Positions 45,775 through 54,810 of a DNA stretch of 64,000 bases are shown one piece after another. The stretch comes from Pseudoduganella dura. Its GTDB lineage: Bacteria > Pseudomonadota > Gammaproteobacteria > Burkholderiales > Burkholderiaceae_D. Both the position numbers and the translations under genes were made by a program. Each line of letters starts with the position of its first letter. Within the stretch, counting starts at the first letter, position 1. Below the pieces are notes generated by a model. The model had not been told where the DNA came from. It did no database searches and was given only the letters and a program-made list of their open reading frames with translations. The stretch is taken from NCBI RefSeq assembly GCF_009727155.1, contig NZ_WNWM01000002.1, positions 4,774,001 to 4,838,000 on the forward strand, written 5' to 3'.

Positions 45775-48700
45775 ATGGCAAGATTTTTCATCGATCGCCC
45801 CATCTTCGCGTGGGTGATCGCCATCGTCATCATGCTCGCGGGCGGCCTCGCGATCTGGACCCTGCCGATCGCGCAGTATCCGAGCATCGCGCCGCCTTCG
45901 ATCTCGATTTCCGGCTCGTACCCGGGCGCCTCCGCGAAGACCGTGGAAGACGCCGTTACGCAGGTCATCGAACAGAAGATGAAGGGCATCGACGGCTTGC
46001 GCTACATGAGCTCGTCGTCCGACTCGACCGGCGGCATCAGCATCACGCTGACGTTCAAGAGCGGCACCAATCCGGATATCGCCCAGGTGCAGGTACAGAA
46101 CAAGCTGCAGCTGGCCACGCCGCTGCTGCCCACCGCCGTCACGCAACAGGGTCTGGTGGTATCGAAAGCCACCAAGAACTTCCTGCTGGTGCTGGGCTTC
46201 GTTTCCGAAGACGGCAGCATGGACCAGTCCGACCTGGGCGACTACGTGGCGGCCAACGTGCTCGACCCGCTGTCGCGGGTGCAGGGCGTGGGCGACGTGA
46301 CGCTGTTCGGTTCGCAGTACGCGATGCGCATCTGGCTCGATCCGACCAAGCTGAGCAGCTATCAGCTGACGCCGGCCGACGTGATCACCGCCGTGCAGGC
46401 GCAGAACGCGGAAGTCTCTGCCGGTGAACTGGGCGGTGCCCCTGCCGTACAGGGCCAGCAGCTGAACGCCACCGTGACGGCGCAGAGCCGCCTGCAGACC
46501 GCCGAGCAGTTCGGCGCGATCCTGCTGAAGACGCAGGCCACCGGCGCCACCGTGCACCTGCGCGACGTGGCCAGGATGGAACTGGGCCGCGAAAACTACA
46601 ATACCGTGGCGCGTTTCAACGGCAAGCCGGCCGCCGGCGTGGCGCTGAAGCTGGCCACCGGCGCCAACGCGCTCGATACCGCCAAGGCCGTGGAAGCCAA
46701 GATCGCGGAGATGGGCAAGCTCTTCCCGAAAGGGATGAAGGCGATGGTGGCGTTCGATACCACGCCGTTCGTCAAGCTGTCGATCGAGGAAGTGGTCAAG
46801 ACGCTGGCCGAGGCCATCGTGCTGGTGTTCCTCGTGATGTACCTGTTCCTGCAGAATTTCCGTGCCACGCTGATTCCGACGATGGCGGTGCCGGTCGTGC
46901 TGCTGGGTACCTTCGCCGTGCTCTCCGCGCTGGGTTATTCCATCAACACGCTGACGATGTTCGCGATGGTGCTGGCGATCGGCCTGCTGGTCGACGATGC
47001 GATCGTGGTGGTGGAAAACGTCGAGCGGGTGATGACGGAAGAAGGCCTGTCGCCGAAGGAGGCGACGAAGAAATCGATGGGCCAGATTTCCGGCGCGCTG
47101 GTGGGTATCGCCATGGTGCTGTCCGCCGTGTTCGTGCCGATGGCGTTCTTCGGCGGCTCCACCGGCGTGATCTATCGCCAGTTCTCGATCACGATCGTGT
47201 CGGCCATGGTGTTGTCCGTGCTTGTGGCGATGGTCTTCACGCCGGCACTGTGCGCCACGTTCCTCAAGCCGGTTGAAAAAGGTCATCACATGACCAACCG
47301 CGGCTTCTTCGGCTGGTTCAACCGCACGTTCGAAAAGGGCACCGACAAGTACCAGGGCGTGGTTGCCGGCATGATCCGCCGCCGCGCGCCGTCGATGATC
47401 ATGTATGCCGTTCTGCTGGCAATCCTGGCCGTGCTGTTCATGCGCCTGCCGACTTCGTTCCTGCCGGAAGAAGACCAGGGCGTGCTGTTCACGCAGATCC
47501 AGCTGCCCACCGGCGCCACGCAGGAACGCACGTTGAAAACGATCGAAAAGGTCGAGCAGTACTTCATGAACGATGAGAAGGCCAACGTCGCTTCCGTGTT
47601 CGCGGTGGCCGGCTTCTCGTTCGGCGGCAATGGCCAGAACACCGGTATCGCCTTCGTGCGGATGAAGGACTGGTCCGAGCGTTCGGGCAAGGAAAACCGC
47701 GTGAGCGCGATCGCCGGCCGTGCCATGGGCAAGCTGCTGCAGTTGCGCGACTCGATGGTGTTCTCGTTCGCGCCGCCGGCGGTGATCGAACTGGGCAATG
47801 CTTCCGGCTTCGACCTGCAGCTGCAGGACGTGGGCGGCGTGGGCCATGCGGCGCTGATGGCCGCGCGCAACCAGCTGCTCGGCATGGCCGGGCAGAACAA
47901 GATGCTGGCGGGCGTGCGCCCGAACGGCCAGGAAGACACGCCGCAGTACAAGGTCACCATCGACCAGCAGAAAGCCACCGCGCTGGGCCTGGCCGTGGCG
48001 GACGTGAACCGCGTGCTGTCGGTGGGCTGGGGTTCGTCGTACGTGAACGATTTCGTCGACCGCGGCCGCGTGAAGAAGGTGTTCATGCAGGGCCAGGCGG
48101 ATTCGCGCATGGTGCCGGAAGATCTCTCCAAGTGGTTCGTGCGCAACACCGCCGGCGAGATGGTGCCGTTCTCCGCGTTCGCCAGCGGCGAGTGGATCTA
48201 TGCATCGCCACGCCTGGAGCGCTACAACGGCCTGTCGTCCATGAACATCCAGGGCAGCCCGGCGCCGGGCGTGAGCTCCGGCGCGGCGATGGCCGAGGTG
48301 GAGAAGATGGTCGCGCAACTGCCGCCCGGCATCGGCTTCGAATGGACCGGCCTGTCGGTGGAGGAACGCGAATCCGGTTCGCAGACGCCGATGCTGTACA
48401 CCATCTCGATCCTGATCGTGTTCCTGTGCCTGGCCGCGCTGTATGAAAGCTGGTCGGTGCCGTTCTCGGTGCTGCTGGTGATCCCGCTGGGTATCATCGG
48501 TACCGTGATCGCCACCTGGGGCTTCCACCTGTCGAACGACGTGTACTTCCAGGTGGGCCTGTTGACCGTGGTCGGCCTGGCGGCAAAGAACGCGATCCTG
48601 ATTGTGGAATTCGCCAAGGAACTGCAGGAAGGCGGGAAGGACGTGCGCGAAGCCACGCTGGAAGCGGTGAAGCTGCGCCTGCGCCCGATCCTGATGACGT

Positions 48701-48927
48701 CGATCGCCTTCGGCCTGGGCGTGCTGCCGCTGGCCCTGGCGAGCGGTGCCGGCTCGGGCAGCCAGAACGCCATCGGCGTGGCCGTCCTGGGGGGCATGCT
48801 GACCGCCACGTTCCTCGGCATCTTCTTCGTGCCGGTGTTCTTCGTGCTGGTGCGCAGCATCTCGAAGTCGAAGGGCGTGAAGGACACGCCGCCGGCCGCC
48901 GGCACCATCGTTAAGGAAACCCATTAA
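45775..48927 (+). CDS. RND multidrug efflux pump, inner-membrane subunit (AcrB/MexB type)
   Basis: Transporter of 1050 residues, the normal length for the hydrophobe/amphiphile efflux family. The N-terminus [19 protein letters not shown], the proton-relay Asp pair in [37 protein letters not shown] and [18 protein letters not shown] are all characteristic. It exports a broad range of drugs and lipophiles across both membranes with its adaptor and channel. It lies 18 nt after the adaptor and 1 nt before the channel gene. Confidence 0.96.
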   Translation: MARFFIDRPIFAWVIAIVIMLAGGLAIWTLPIAQYPSIAPPSISISGSYPGASAKTVEDAVTQVIEQKMKGIDGLRYMSSSSDSTGGISITLTFKSGTNPDIAQVQVQNKLQLATPLLPTAVTQQGLVVSKATKNFLLVLGFVSEDGSMDQSDLGDYVAANVLDPLSRVQGVGDVTLFGSQYAMRIWLDPTKLSSYQLTPADVITAVQAQNAEVSAGELGGAPAVQGQQLNATVTAQSRLQTAEQFGAILLKTQATGATVHLRDVARMELGRENYNTVARFNGKPAAGVALKLATGANALDTAKAVEAKIAEMGKLFPKGMKAMVAFDTTPFVKLSIEEVVKTLAEAIVLVFLVMYLFLQNFRATLIPTMAVPVVLLGTFAVLSALGYSINTLTMFAMVLAIGLLVDDAIVVVENVERVMTEEGLSPKEATKKSMGQISGALVGIAMVLSAVFVPMAFFGGSTGVIYRQFSITIVSAMVLSVLVAMVFTPALCATFLKPVEKGHHMTNRGFFGWFNRTFEKGTDKYQGVVAGMIRRRAPSMIMYAVLLAILAVLFMRLPTSFLPEEDQGVLFTQIQLPTGATQERTLKTIEKVEQYFMNDEKANVASVFAVAGFSFGGNGQNTGIAFVRMKDWSERSGKENRVSAIAGRAMGKLLQLRDSMVFSFAPPAVIELGNASGFDLQLQDVGGVGHAALMAARNQLLGMAGQNKMLAGVRPNGQEDTPQYKVTIDQQKATALGLAVADVNRVLSVGWGSSYVNDFVDRGRVKKVFMQGQADSRMVPEDLSKWFVRNTAGEMVPFSAFASGEWIYASPRLERYNGLSSMNIQGSPAPGVSSGAAMAEVEKMVAQLPPGIGFEWTGLSVEERESGSQTPMLYTISILIVFLCLAALYESWSVPFSVLLVIPLGIIGTVIATWGFHLSNDVYFQVGLLTVVGLAAKNAILIVEFAKELQEGGKDVREATLEAVKLRLRPILMTSIAFGLGVLPLALASGAGSGSQNAIGVAVLGGMLTATFLGIFFVPVFFVLVRSISKSKGVKDTPPAAGTIVKETH

Positions 48928-48928
48928 T

Positions 48929-50335
48929 ATGAGCAAGACACTGATTACCCTGGCCGTGACGGCACTGCTGGCCGGCTGCAACCTGGCGCCCATCTACGAG
49001 CGCCCCGCGGCGCCGGTGACGCCGGCATGGCCGCAGGGCGATGCCTACCAGCCTTCGGCACAGCCGGCCGACGGCAAGGCCGTCAACGACCTCGCGTGGC
49101 GCGAGTTCATCGCCGACCCGCAGCTGGAACAGCTGATCGAGCTGTCGCTGGCCAACAACCGCGACCTGCGCGTGTCGATCCTCAATATCGAGGCCGCCCG
49201 CGCGCAATACGGCGTGAGCCGCGCCGACCGCGTGCCGGGCCTGAACGCCAGCGTGGCCCAGACGGCCCAGCGCGTGCCCGACAACCAGGCCAATGGCGAA
49301 GGCTACATCTCGCGCCAGTATTCGGCGGGCCTTGGCATCCCGGCCTTCGAACTGGATTTCTTCGGCAAGGTGAAGAACCTGTCGGAAGCGGCGCTGCAGC
49401 TGTACCTGGGCACCGAGGAGGCGCGCCGCGCGCAGCAGATCAGCCTCGTCTCCGAAGTGGCGAACGCCTGGCTCACGCTGGCCGCCGACCAGGAACGCCT
49501 GCGCCTGGCGCAGGACACGCTGAAGAGCCAGCAGATCTCGTATGAGCTCAGCAAGCGCCGCTTCGAGGCGGGCGCCACGTCCGGCCTGGACATGTACGAA
49601 GCACAGACCAGCGTGGAAACGGCGCGCAGCGACGTGGCCGTCTACACCGCCCAGGTGGCGGCGGACCAGAACGCGCTGACCTTGCTGGCCGGCGCCGCCG
49701 TGCCTGCCGAGCTGCTGCCGCAAGGCACGCTGCAGTCGGTGACGCAACTGGCGGAACTGCCGGCGGGCGTGCCCTCCGAAGTGCTGGCGCGCCGGCCGGA
49801 CGTGCTGTCCGCCGAGCGCTCGCTGCAGGCGCAGAACGCCAACATCGGCGTGGCCCGGGCCGCGTTCTTCCCGAGCATCTCGCTGACGGCATCGGCCGGC
49901 GGCGCGAGCAGCGACCTGTCGAACCTGTTCAAGGCGGGCGCCGGCACGTGGACGTTCATTCCCCAGCTGACGCTGCCGATCTTCGCGGGCGGCCGCAACC
50001 AGGCCAACCTGGACCTGGCGCGCACCAACCGCGATATCGCCGTGGCGCAGTATGAAAAGGCGATCCAGTCGGCCTTCCGGGAAGTGTCCGATGCGCTGGC
50101 CCAGCGCGGCACGATCGACGAGCGCGTGGCATCGCAGGCGGCGCTGGTGGAAGCTTCCAACAAGAGCTACCAGATCCACGAGCAGCGTTACCAGAAGGGC
50201 GCCGAGTCGTACCTGAACGCGCTGGTATCGCAGCGCACGCTGTACGCGGCGCAGCAGACCTACATCAGCGCGCGGCTGGCGAAGGCTTCCAACCAGGTAA
50301 CCTTGTACAAGGTTCTTGGCGGCGGCTGGCAGTAA
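48929..50335 (+). CDS. Outer-membrane efflux lipoprotein (NodT/OprM type)
   Basis: Protein of 468 residues with lipobox LLAGC (Cys17) and two OEP/TolC repeats that form the beta-barrel and alpha-helical tunnel (LRVSILNIEAARAQYGVSRA, VLSAERSLQAQNANIGVARA). It completes the tripartite efflux system. A GAGAAA-like ribosome site (AAGGAAA) sits in the 3' end of the pump gene, so translation is coupled. No T-tract terminator is seen, only a strong hairpin about 35 nt on. Confidence 0.94.
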   Translation: MSKTLITLAVTALLAGCNLAPIYERPAAPVTPAWPQGDAYQPSAQPADGKAVNDLAWREFIADPQLEQLIELSLANNRDLRVSILNIEAARAQYGVSRADRVPGLNASVAQTAQRVPDNQANGEGYISRQYSAGLGIPAFELDFFGKVKNLSEAALQLYLGTEEARRAQQISLVSEVANAWLTLAADQERLRLAQDTLKSQQISYELSKRRFEAGATSGLDMYEAQTSVETARSDVAVYTAQVAADQNALTLLAGAAVPAELLPQGTLQSVTQLAELPAGVPSEVLARRPDVLSAERSLQAQNANIGVARAAFFPSISLTASAGGASSDLSNLFKAGAGTWTFIPQLTLPIFAGGRNQANLDLARTNRDIAVAQYEKAIQSAFREVSDALAQRGTIDERVASQAALVEASNKSYQIHEQRYQKGAESYLNALVSQRTLYAAQQTYISARLAKASNQVTLYKVLGGGWQ

Positions 50336-50369
50336 CTTTCGACCGCCGAAACGGGCGCATGGCTGCGTT

Positions 50370-50409
50370 GCGGCCCCTTGCCGTGCTAAAGCACTGTCTG
50401 CGGGGCCGC
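50370..50409. repeat. Stable hairpin downstream of the efflux operon
   Basis: Outer arms GCGGCCCC (50370-50377) and GGGGCCGC (50402-50409) enclose an inner stem GTGCT/AGCAC (50383-50387 and 50390-50394). No T run follows. It may be a Rho-type end or a repeat; the rest of the 206-nt gap to the next gene shows nothing else. Confidence 0.5.
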
Positions 50410-50541
50410 GCCTTGCCCTGCACCCGTTGCGACGGTGGCGGCTAGTGGTTTGCAGGCATGATCAACCCCGACAGCATTAGCCGGAGGGTAGGTTTCAAGC
50501 ATCGACAGACGATATCGCCGAGCAAGATGCTGAGCAAAGCG

Positions 50542-51036
50542 TCAGGTCAGCAACGGCGGCATCCACTCCATGCACAAGTACAGCCCGTTCGCCCCGTTGA
50601 GCGTAAACCCGCAACGCTGGAACAGGCGTTGCACCCGGGTACCGGGCAACACGTCGAGCCGCACGGGCACGCGCATGCGCGCCCCCTGGGCCTGCAAGCT
50701 GCGCAGCAGCCCGAGGCCGATGCCGCGGCCGCGGGTTTCGGGCAGCAGGCTGATATCGAGGATGCGGATCTCGTCGGAGCCGTAATTGACGTGCAGCGCG
50801 CCGACCGGCCGCTCGCGCTCGACGATCACGGCCATGTCGCTGTAAGGATAGAGCGCATGGAGCAGGGTTTGCCGGGCGCGGAACTGCAGGGCCATCAGCA
50901 TGGCCTCGGTACGCGCATCGCAGGCGCCCATGCGCTGGTCGGCGGTGCGGGTGCTGGCATACAGCAGCGACAGGAAGGCCTGGTCGGCGGCTTCCGCCGG
51001 CCGCATTTCGATCGTGCGGGAAGTCCTGCTTGACAT
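50542..51036 (-). CDS. GNAT-family N-acetyltransferase
   Basis: Protein of 164 residues with the GNAT fold; the acetyl-CoA motif A is LLPETRGRGIGLGLLRSLQ (R-G-x-G-x-G). The acceptor is unknown. The start at 51036 is the first ATG after a non-coding stretch and has a weak ribosome site. It is divergent from a TetR gene with 122 nt between; no operator-like dyad is obvious in this gap. Confidence 0.85.
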   Translation of the reverse strand: MSSRTSRTIEMRPAEAADQAFLSLLYASTRTADQRMGACDARTEAMLMALQFRARQTLLHALYPYSDMAVIVERERPVGALHVNYGSDEIRILDISLLPETRGRGIGLGLLRSLQAQGARMRVPVRLDVLPGTRVQRLFQRCGFTLNGANGLYLCMEWMPPLLT

Positions 51037-51158
51037 GGTCGTCCTTGCAAGTGGCGGTCGAAGAAAATGATAGCATCCGTGCGGCTGCACGGGCGATCCG
51101 TTTGACAAACCGGGGCGGCCAGCCACAAGCCACGCTGCCAGCGCCCCTGAAAGGCAGT

Positions 51159-51770
51159 ATGAGCAATACCGAAAAACGTCATCACGACCCGGAAAAGGCG
51201 CGCCACCGGCGCCGCCAGGTGCTCGACGCGGCTGCCGCCTGTTTCGGCCGCAGCGGTTTCCACGGCGCGAGCATGGCCGAGATCTCCAAGGCCGCCGGCA
51301 TGAGCGCCGGCCATATCTACAATTATTTCGACAGCAAGGATGCGATCATTGCCGCGTTCGTGGAGGAAAACGTGGAGCGCGTGTCGGCGCTGTTGCGCGG
51401 TTTCGAGCTGAAGGACGATCCGCTGCAGGCGCTGCTGGACGAAGTGCCGCGCAGCGTGCGCGACGACCTCGATCCGCAAACGTGGATCCTGCCGCTGGAA
51501 ATCACCGCCGAAGCATCGCGCAATCCGAAAATCGCCGCCGTGGCGCGCGACGCGGACCGCCGCACGTGCCAGATGTTCCGCACGATCCTGAAGGCGGGGC
51601 GCGAGCGCCACGGGCTGTCCGTGGACGATACCGTGCTCGATGGGCGGATGAACGTTATCATCTCGATGTTCCAGGGCCTGCCGGTGCGTGCCGTGCACAA
51701 CCCGGATATGGACGCGGACATCCTGACCGATTCATTCCGGCTGGCACTGCGGGCCCTGCTGTTCAGCTGA
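51159..51770 (+). CDS. TetR/AcrR-family transcriptional regulator
   Basis: Regulator of 203 residues with an N-terminal TetR helix-turn-helix (RRQVLDAAAACFGRSGFHGA, AGMSAGHIYNYFDSKDAIIA) and a divergent ligand-binding domain. It lies 0.8 kb downstream of an RND operon that has a TetR-type operator, which makes control of that operon plausible. AAAGG precedes the ATG at 51159; the frame continues upstream without conservation. The FAH-family gene follows after 19 nt and may be in the same transcript. Confidence 0.9.
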   Translation: MSNTEKRHHDPEKARHRRRQVLDAAAACFGRSGFHGASMAEISKAAGMSAGHIYNYFDSKDAIIAAFVEENVERVSALLRGFELKDDPLQALLDEVPRSVRDDLDPQTWILPLEITAEASRNPKIAAVARDADRRTCQMFRTILKAGRERHGLSVDDTVLDGRMNVIISMFQGLPVRAVHNPDMDADILTDSFRLALRALLFS

Positions 51771-51789
51771 CATCCATCACGAAAGAGCC

Positions 51790-52497
51790 ATGATCGACTT
51801 CATCTTCCCGCCGCACCCGGCCGCCGCGCTGGCGGTTGCCGGTACCGATGCCCGCTTCCCCGTCCGCCGCGTCTACTGCGTGGGACGCAACTACGCCGGC
51901 CACGCCCGTGAAATGGGTTCCGACCCGAGCCGCGAACCGCCGTTCTTCTTCACCAAGCCGGGCGACGCGAACGCCGTGGTGGCGGTGGCACCGGGCACCA
52001 CGGCCGAATTGCCGTTCCCGCCGCAGACGAGCAATTTCCACCACGAGTGCGAACTGGTCGTGGCGATCGGCAAGGGTGGCGCGGACATCGCCGTGGAAGA
52101 CGCCGCCTCGCACATCTTCGGCTACGCGGTCGGCTTCGACATGACGCGCCGCGACCTGCAGAACAGGATGAAGGATGCCGGCCGCCCGTGGGAAATCGGC
52201 AAGGCGTTCGATTTTTCGGCACCGGTCGGCACGCTGCATACCGCCGCTACCGTGACGGGCATCGAAGACGCGGCCATCACGCTGCAGATCGACGGCGCGA
52301 CGAAGCAGGCCGGGCACATCAACGAGATGATCTGGTCGATCCCCGAGACGATCGCCAATCTTTCAACCTACTTCGCGCTGCAGCCGGGCGACCTGATTTT
52401 CACCGGCACGCCCGAAGGCGTGGGTGCCGTGCAGCGCGGCCAGACGCTCGTCGGCCACGTGGATGGCCTGAGCGATATCGCCGTGCGCTTCGTCTAA
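51790..52497 (+). CDS. Fumarylacetoacetate hydrolase (FAH) family protein
   Basis: Protein of 235 residues with a single FAH catalytic domain. The metal-binding Glu pair lies in FHHECELVVAIG and the Asp in VGFDMTRRDLQ; PVGTL, DLIFTGTPEGVGAVQRG close the domain. The length and the VYCVGRNYAGHAREMG segment resemble fumarylpyruvate/acylpyruvate hydrolases of the gentisate pathway, but no other pathway gene is adjacent, so the substrate is not set. AGAGCC precedes the ATG. Confidence 0.9.
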   Translation: MIDFIFPPHPAAALAVAGTDARFPVRRVYCVGRNYAGHAREMGSDPSREPPFFFTKPGDANAVVAVAPGTTAELPFPPQTSNFHHECELVVAIGKGGADIAVEDAASHIFGYAVGFDMTRRDLQNRMKDAGRPWEIGKAFDFSAPVGTLHTAATVTGIEDAAITLQIDGATKQAGHINEMIWSIPETIANLSTYFALQPGDLIFTGTPEGVGAVQRGQTLVGHVDGLSDIAVRFV

Positions 52498-52535
52498 GCA
52501 ACGACCAGGGAGCGCCAAGCAGTAAGCCTGCGGCG

Positions 52536-53369
52536 CTACAGGCGCGCCGCGATGGCCGCCAGGCCGTCCAGCGCGCCCGCCGCCAGGCCCACATCGTTTC
52601 TCGTCGGCACGTCCGGCTCGCGCGGGTTGATGCGCACGAGCCGGCCGCTGTGCCGGATCACCTCCTGGCTGAAAAGCCGCACCGACGGAATCGCCGTGCC
52701 GGCGCCCAGTTCGACGACGACCGGGTGTTCCACCTTGTCCAGCCAGCGTTCCAGCCGCTCCGCTTGCCGGGCGCTTCTTTTCTCGACCCAGCCCCAGTCG
52801 CCGAACATCAGGATGTTGGGGCGCGCCAGGCCGCCGCAGTGGGGGCAGCGCGGTGGTTCGTTCGTCAGGCGGCACTTTTCCGCATCCACCTCGGGTGTGA
52901 ATTCCTTTGCTTCCCAGATCGCATCGCTGCACGGTGCCAGGCACTGCAGGTGGTGGATCGAGCCGTGGCATTCATGCACGCGGCCGGCATCGAAGCCGGC
53001 TTTCTGGAACTGGCCGTCCACGTTGCTGGTGAAGACGTGGTAGCCGTGGGGCATTTGTTCTCCCCAGCTCTTCAGTAACGCGAAACCATTGTGGGGCACC
53101 GTATCGCGGTAGAGGTTGAGCCGGTGGCCATAGAACCCCCAGGCCAGTTTCGGGTTTTCCCTGAACGTGGCGGGAGATGCGGCGGTCGTGAATGCGATGC
53201 GGGCGGCGCCGAGGGCGGGGTAGGCGCGCCAGAAGCCTTCGTTGCCGCGGAAGTCGGGCAGGCCGGAGTCGACGCCGATGCCGGCGCCGGCCGCCACGAT
53301 CAGGCTGTCGGCCTGGCGGATCAGGTCGGCGGCATGGTCGAGCAGGGCGGTTGTGGTTGTGTCGGTCAT
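52536..53369 (-). CDS. Sir2-family NAD-dependent deacylase
   Basis: Sirtuin-like enzyme of 277 residues. The NAD site GAGIGVDSGLPDFRG, TSNVDGQFQ in place of the usual TQNID, the catalytic His in HECHGSI and a Zn ribbon with cysteines in LQCLAPC and PPRCPHCG are visible. Bacterial relatives deacylate lysines; some Sir2 domains act as NADases in phage defence, but this one has no partner gene. The ATG at 53369 begins just before the fold; the upstream frame is spurious. It is convergent with the FAH gene, 38 nt between stops. Confidence 0.9.
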   Translation of the reverse strand: MTDTTTTALLDHAADLIRQADSLIVAAGAGIGVDSGLPDFRGNEGFWRAYPALGAARIAFTTAASPATFRENPKLAWGFYGHRLNLYRDTVPHNGFALLKSWGEQMPHGYHVFTSNVDGQFQKAGFDAGRVHECHGSIHHLQCLAPCSDAIWEAKEFTPEVDAEKCRLTNEPPRCPHCGGLARPNILMFGDWGWVEKRSARQAERLERWLDKVEHPVVVELGAGTAIPSVRLFSQEVIRHSGRLVRINPREPDVPTRNDVGLAAGALDGLAAIAARL

Positions 53370-53476
53370 GCCTGCGATTCTAGCGCCGTTGGCTGCGCTT
53401 GCCATTGGCTGGCAGCCGCCAATGGCCGTGCCTGGTGGAACGCAAAAAGGCATGGCAAAAACGTAAGGCCGTCTGC

Positions 53477-53482
53477 TATAAT
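53477..53482 (+). promoter_or_regulatory. -10 element of the tRNA-Pro promoter
   Basis: A perfect TATAAT lies 11 nt before the mature tRNA 5' end. No good -35 is seen 16-18 nt upstream. A GC-rich discriminator follows, as usual for stable RNA promoters. Confidence 0.6.
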
Positions 53483-53493
53483 CCGGCTCTCGT

Positions 53494-53570
53494 CGGGGCG
53501 TAGCGCAGCCTGGTAGCGTACTTGCATGGGGTGCAAGGGGTCGAGTGTTCGAATCACTCCGTCCCGACCA
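53494..53570 (+). tRNA. tRNA-Pro (anticodon GGG)
   Basis: A 77-nt cloverleaf with encoded CCA. Acceptor CGGGGCG pairs with CGTCCCG (one G-T pair), the anticodon stem is CTTGC/GCAAG with a 7-nt loop ATGGGGT that places GGG at the anticodon, and the T arm is GAGTG TTCGAAT CACTC. The sequence resembles E. coli tRNA-Pro(GGG) closely. Confidence 0.97.
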
Positions 53571-53578
53571 AAAGATTC

Positions 53579-53617
53579 AACGACAAAGGCCACTCTTCGG
53601 AGCGGCCTTTGTCGTTT
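53579..53617 (+). terminator. Terminator hairpin of the tRNA-Pro gene
   Basis: Perfect 13-nt arms AACGACAAAGGCC (53579-53591) and GGCCTTTGTCGTT (53604-53616) with a further inner CTC/GAG stem around TTCG. It begins 9 nt after the tRNA. Confidence 0.8.
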
Positions 53618-53678
53618 GTGGGGAATTTATCCCTGCATTTTTCGTGGTATGGAAAGCAGGCGATACCGCACGTAGCAG

Positions 53679-54749
53679 TCATGCATTGCTGTCCTGTTGC
53701 GTCGATCTGTCGGGTTCGTCCAGGCCGGCCAGCTCCTGTTCGATCTGTTCGATGCTGGGGAGACTGGTCTGTAGCAGGGCGGGCAGGGACTCCACGAGTT
53801 GATATTCCGCCACGCCCATGGGGCGGCTTGCATCGCGCAGGGCGTATTCGGCTACCACCTTGCTCTTGCAGAGCAACAGGCCGATGGTGGGCGCATCGTG
53901 CTCGCTCTTCACTTGCGCATCGACAGCGGTGAGGTAAAAGCTCAACTGGCCCAGATGCTCCGGCTTGAATTTGTCGGCCTTGAGTTCGATCACGACATAG
54001 CAGCGCAGCTTCAAGTGATAGAACAGCAGATCGATGAAGAAATCGTCGCCGCCGACTTCCAGCGGAACCTGCCGGCCGACGAAGGCGAAACCGGCGCCGA
54101 GTTCCAGTAAAAAGCGGGTGACGTGTTGCACGAGGGCGGTTTCGATGGCGCGTTCAGTGGCTTCCGCACCGATATCCAGAAAATCGAACAGGTAGGGGTC
54201 TTTCAGGCTTTGCCGGGCCAGGTCGGATTCCGGCGCGGGCAGCCGCGCCTCGAAATTGGTCAGCGCCTGGCCTTCGCGTTCCAGCAAGCGTGTTTCAATG
54301 TGCATGCCCAGCAGGCTGCGCGACCAGCCGTGTTCGACAGCGCGCTGGGCGTAGGCAAGCCGTAGCTGTTTATCCTTGAGCTTGGTGAGCAGCATCAGAT
54401 TGTGGCCCCATGGTAATTGTCCAACAGCCTGTTGGACAATTTCCGGTTCCGGCCAGGCTTCGGCAAAAGCTCGCATCGACATCAGGTTGGCACGCGAAAA
54501 CCCCTTCATTTCAGGGAAGGTGGTGCGCAGGTCGTGCGCCAACCGCTCGATCACCTTGGCGCCCCAGCCTTCGCGGCCTTGACGAAGCAGGATATCGCTG
54601 CCGATTTGCCAGTAGAGCAGCACCAGTTCGCGGTTGACCGCCAGTGCCGCGCGTTGCCGGGCTGTCTGGATGCGCGTCTTCAGTTCGGCCAGCCAGTCTG
54701 CGTAGCCTGCGGGTACGGGGGAGAGGGATGTCGGGCGCTGGTCGGTCAT
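53679..54749 (-). CDS. DUF1016 (YhcG-like) PDDEXK nuclease domain protein
   Basis: Protein of 356 residues. The N-terminal half is a DUF1016 helical domain (LVLLYWQIGSDIL, EGWGAKVIERLAHDLR, FSRANLMSMRAFAEAWP) and the C-terminal half has the nuclease core (VPLEVGGDDFFIDLLFYH, CYVVIELK), giving the D-x-ELK set of PDDEXK enzymes. Members occur in mobile regions and some restriction or defence loci, but no defined activity is established. It lies next to a tRNA and a methyltransferase-HNH gene on the same strand. Confidence 0.9.
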   Translation of the reverse strand: MTDQRPTSLSPVPAGYADWLAELKTRIQTARQRAALAVNRELVLLYWQIGSDILLRQGREGWGAKVIERLAHDLRTTFPEMKGFSRANLMSMRAFAEAWPEPEIVQQAVGQLPWGHNLMLLTKLKDKQLRLAYAQRAVEHGWSRSLLGMHIETRLLEREGQALTNFEARLPAPESDLARQSLKDPYLFDFLDIGAEATERAIETALVQHVTRFLLELGAGFAFVGRQVPLEVGGDDFFIDLLFYHLKLRCYVVIELKADKFKPEHLGQLSFYLTAVDAQVKSEHDAPTIGLLLCKSKVVAEYALRDASRPMGVAEYQLVESLPALLQTSLPSIEQIEQELAGLDEPDRSTQQDSNA

Positions 54750-54810
54750 GATGCGGCGTGCGGTAACATAAATGGTTGGACAGTGAGCCCATCAGGTTGC
54801 AAGTGATTGA

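Noticed and set aside
44470..48993. A 1507-codon open frame on the minus strand across the RND operon
   Set aside because: It mirrors the adaptor and pump genes, is rich in His/Arg/Gln from antisense high-GC codons, and has no recognisable domain; a shadow frame.
52536..53369. Sirtuin as a phage-defence NADase
   Set aside because: It has the Zn ribbon and catalytic residues of ordinary deacylases and no SIR2-effector partner domain or gene beside it.
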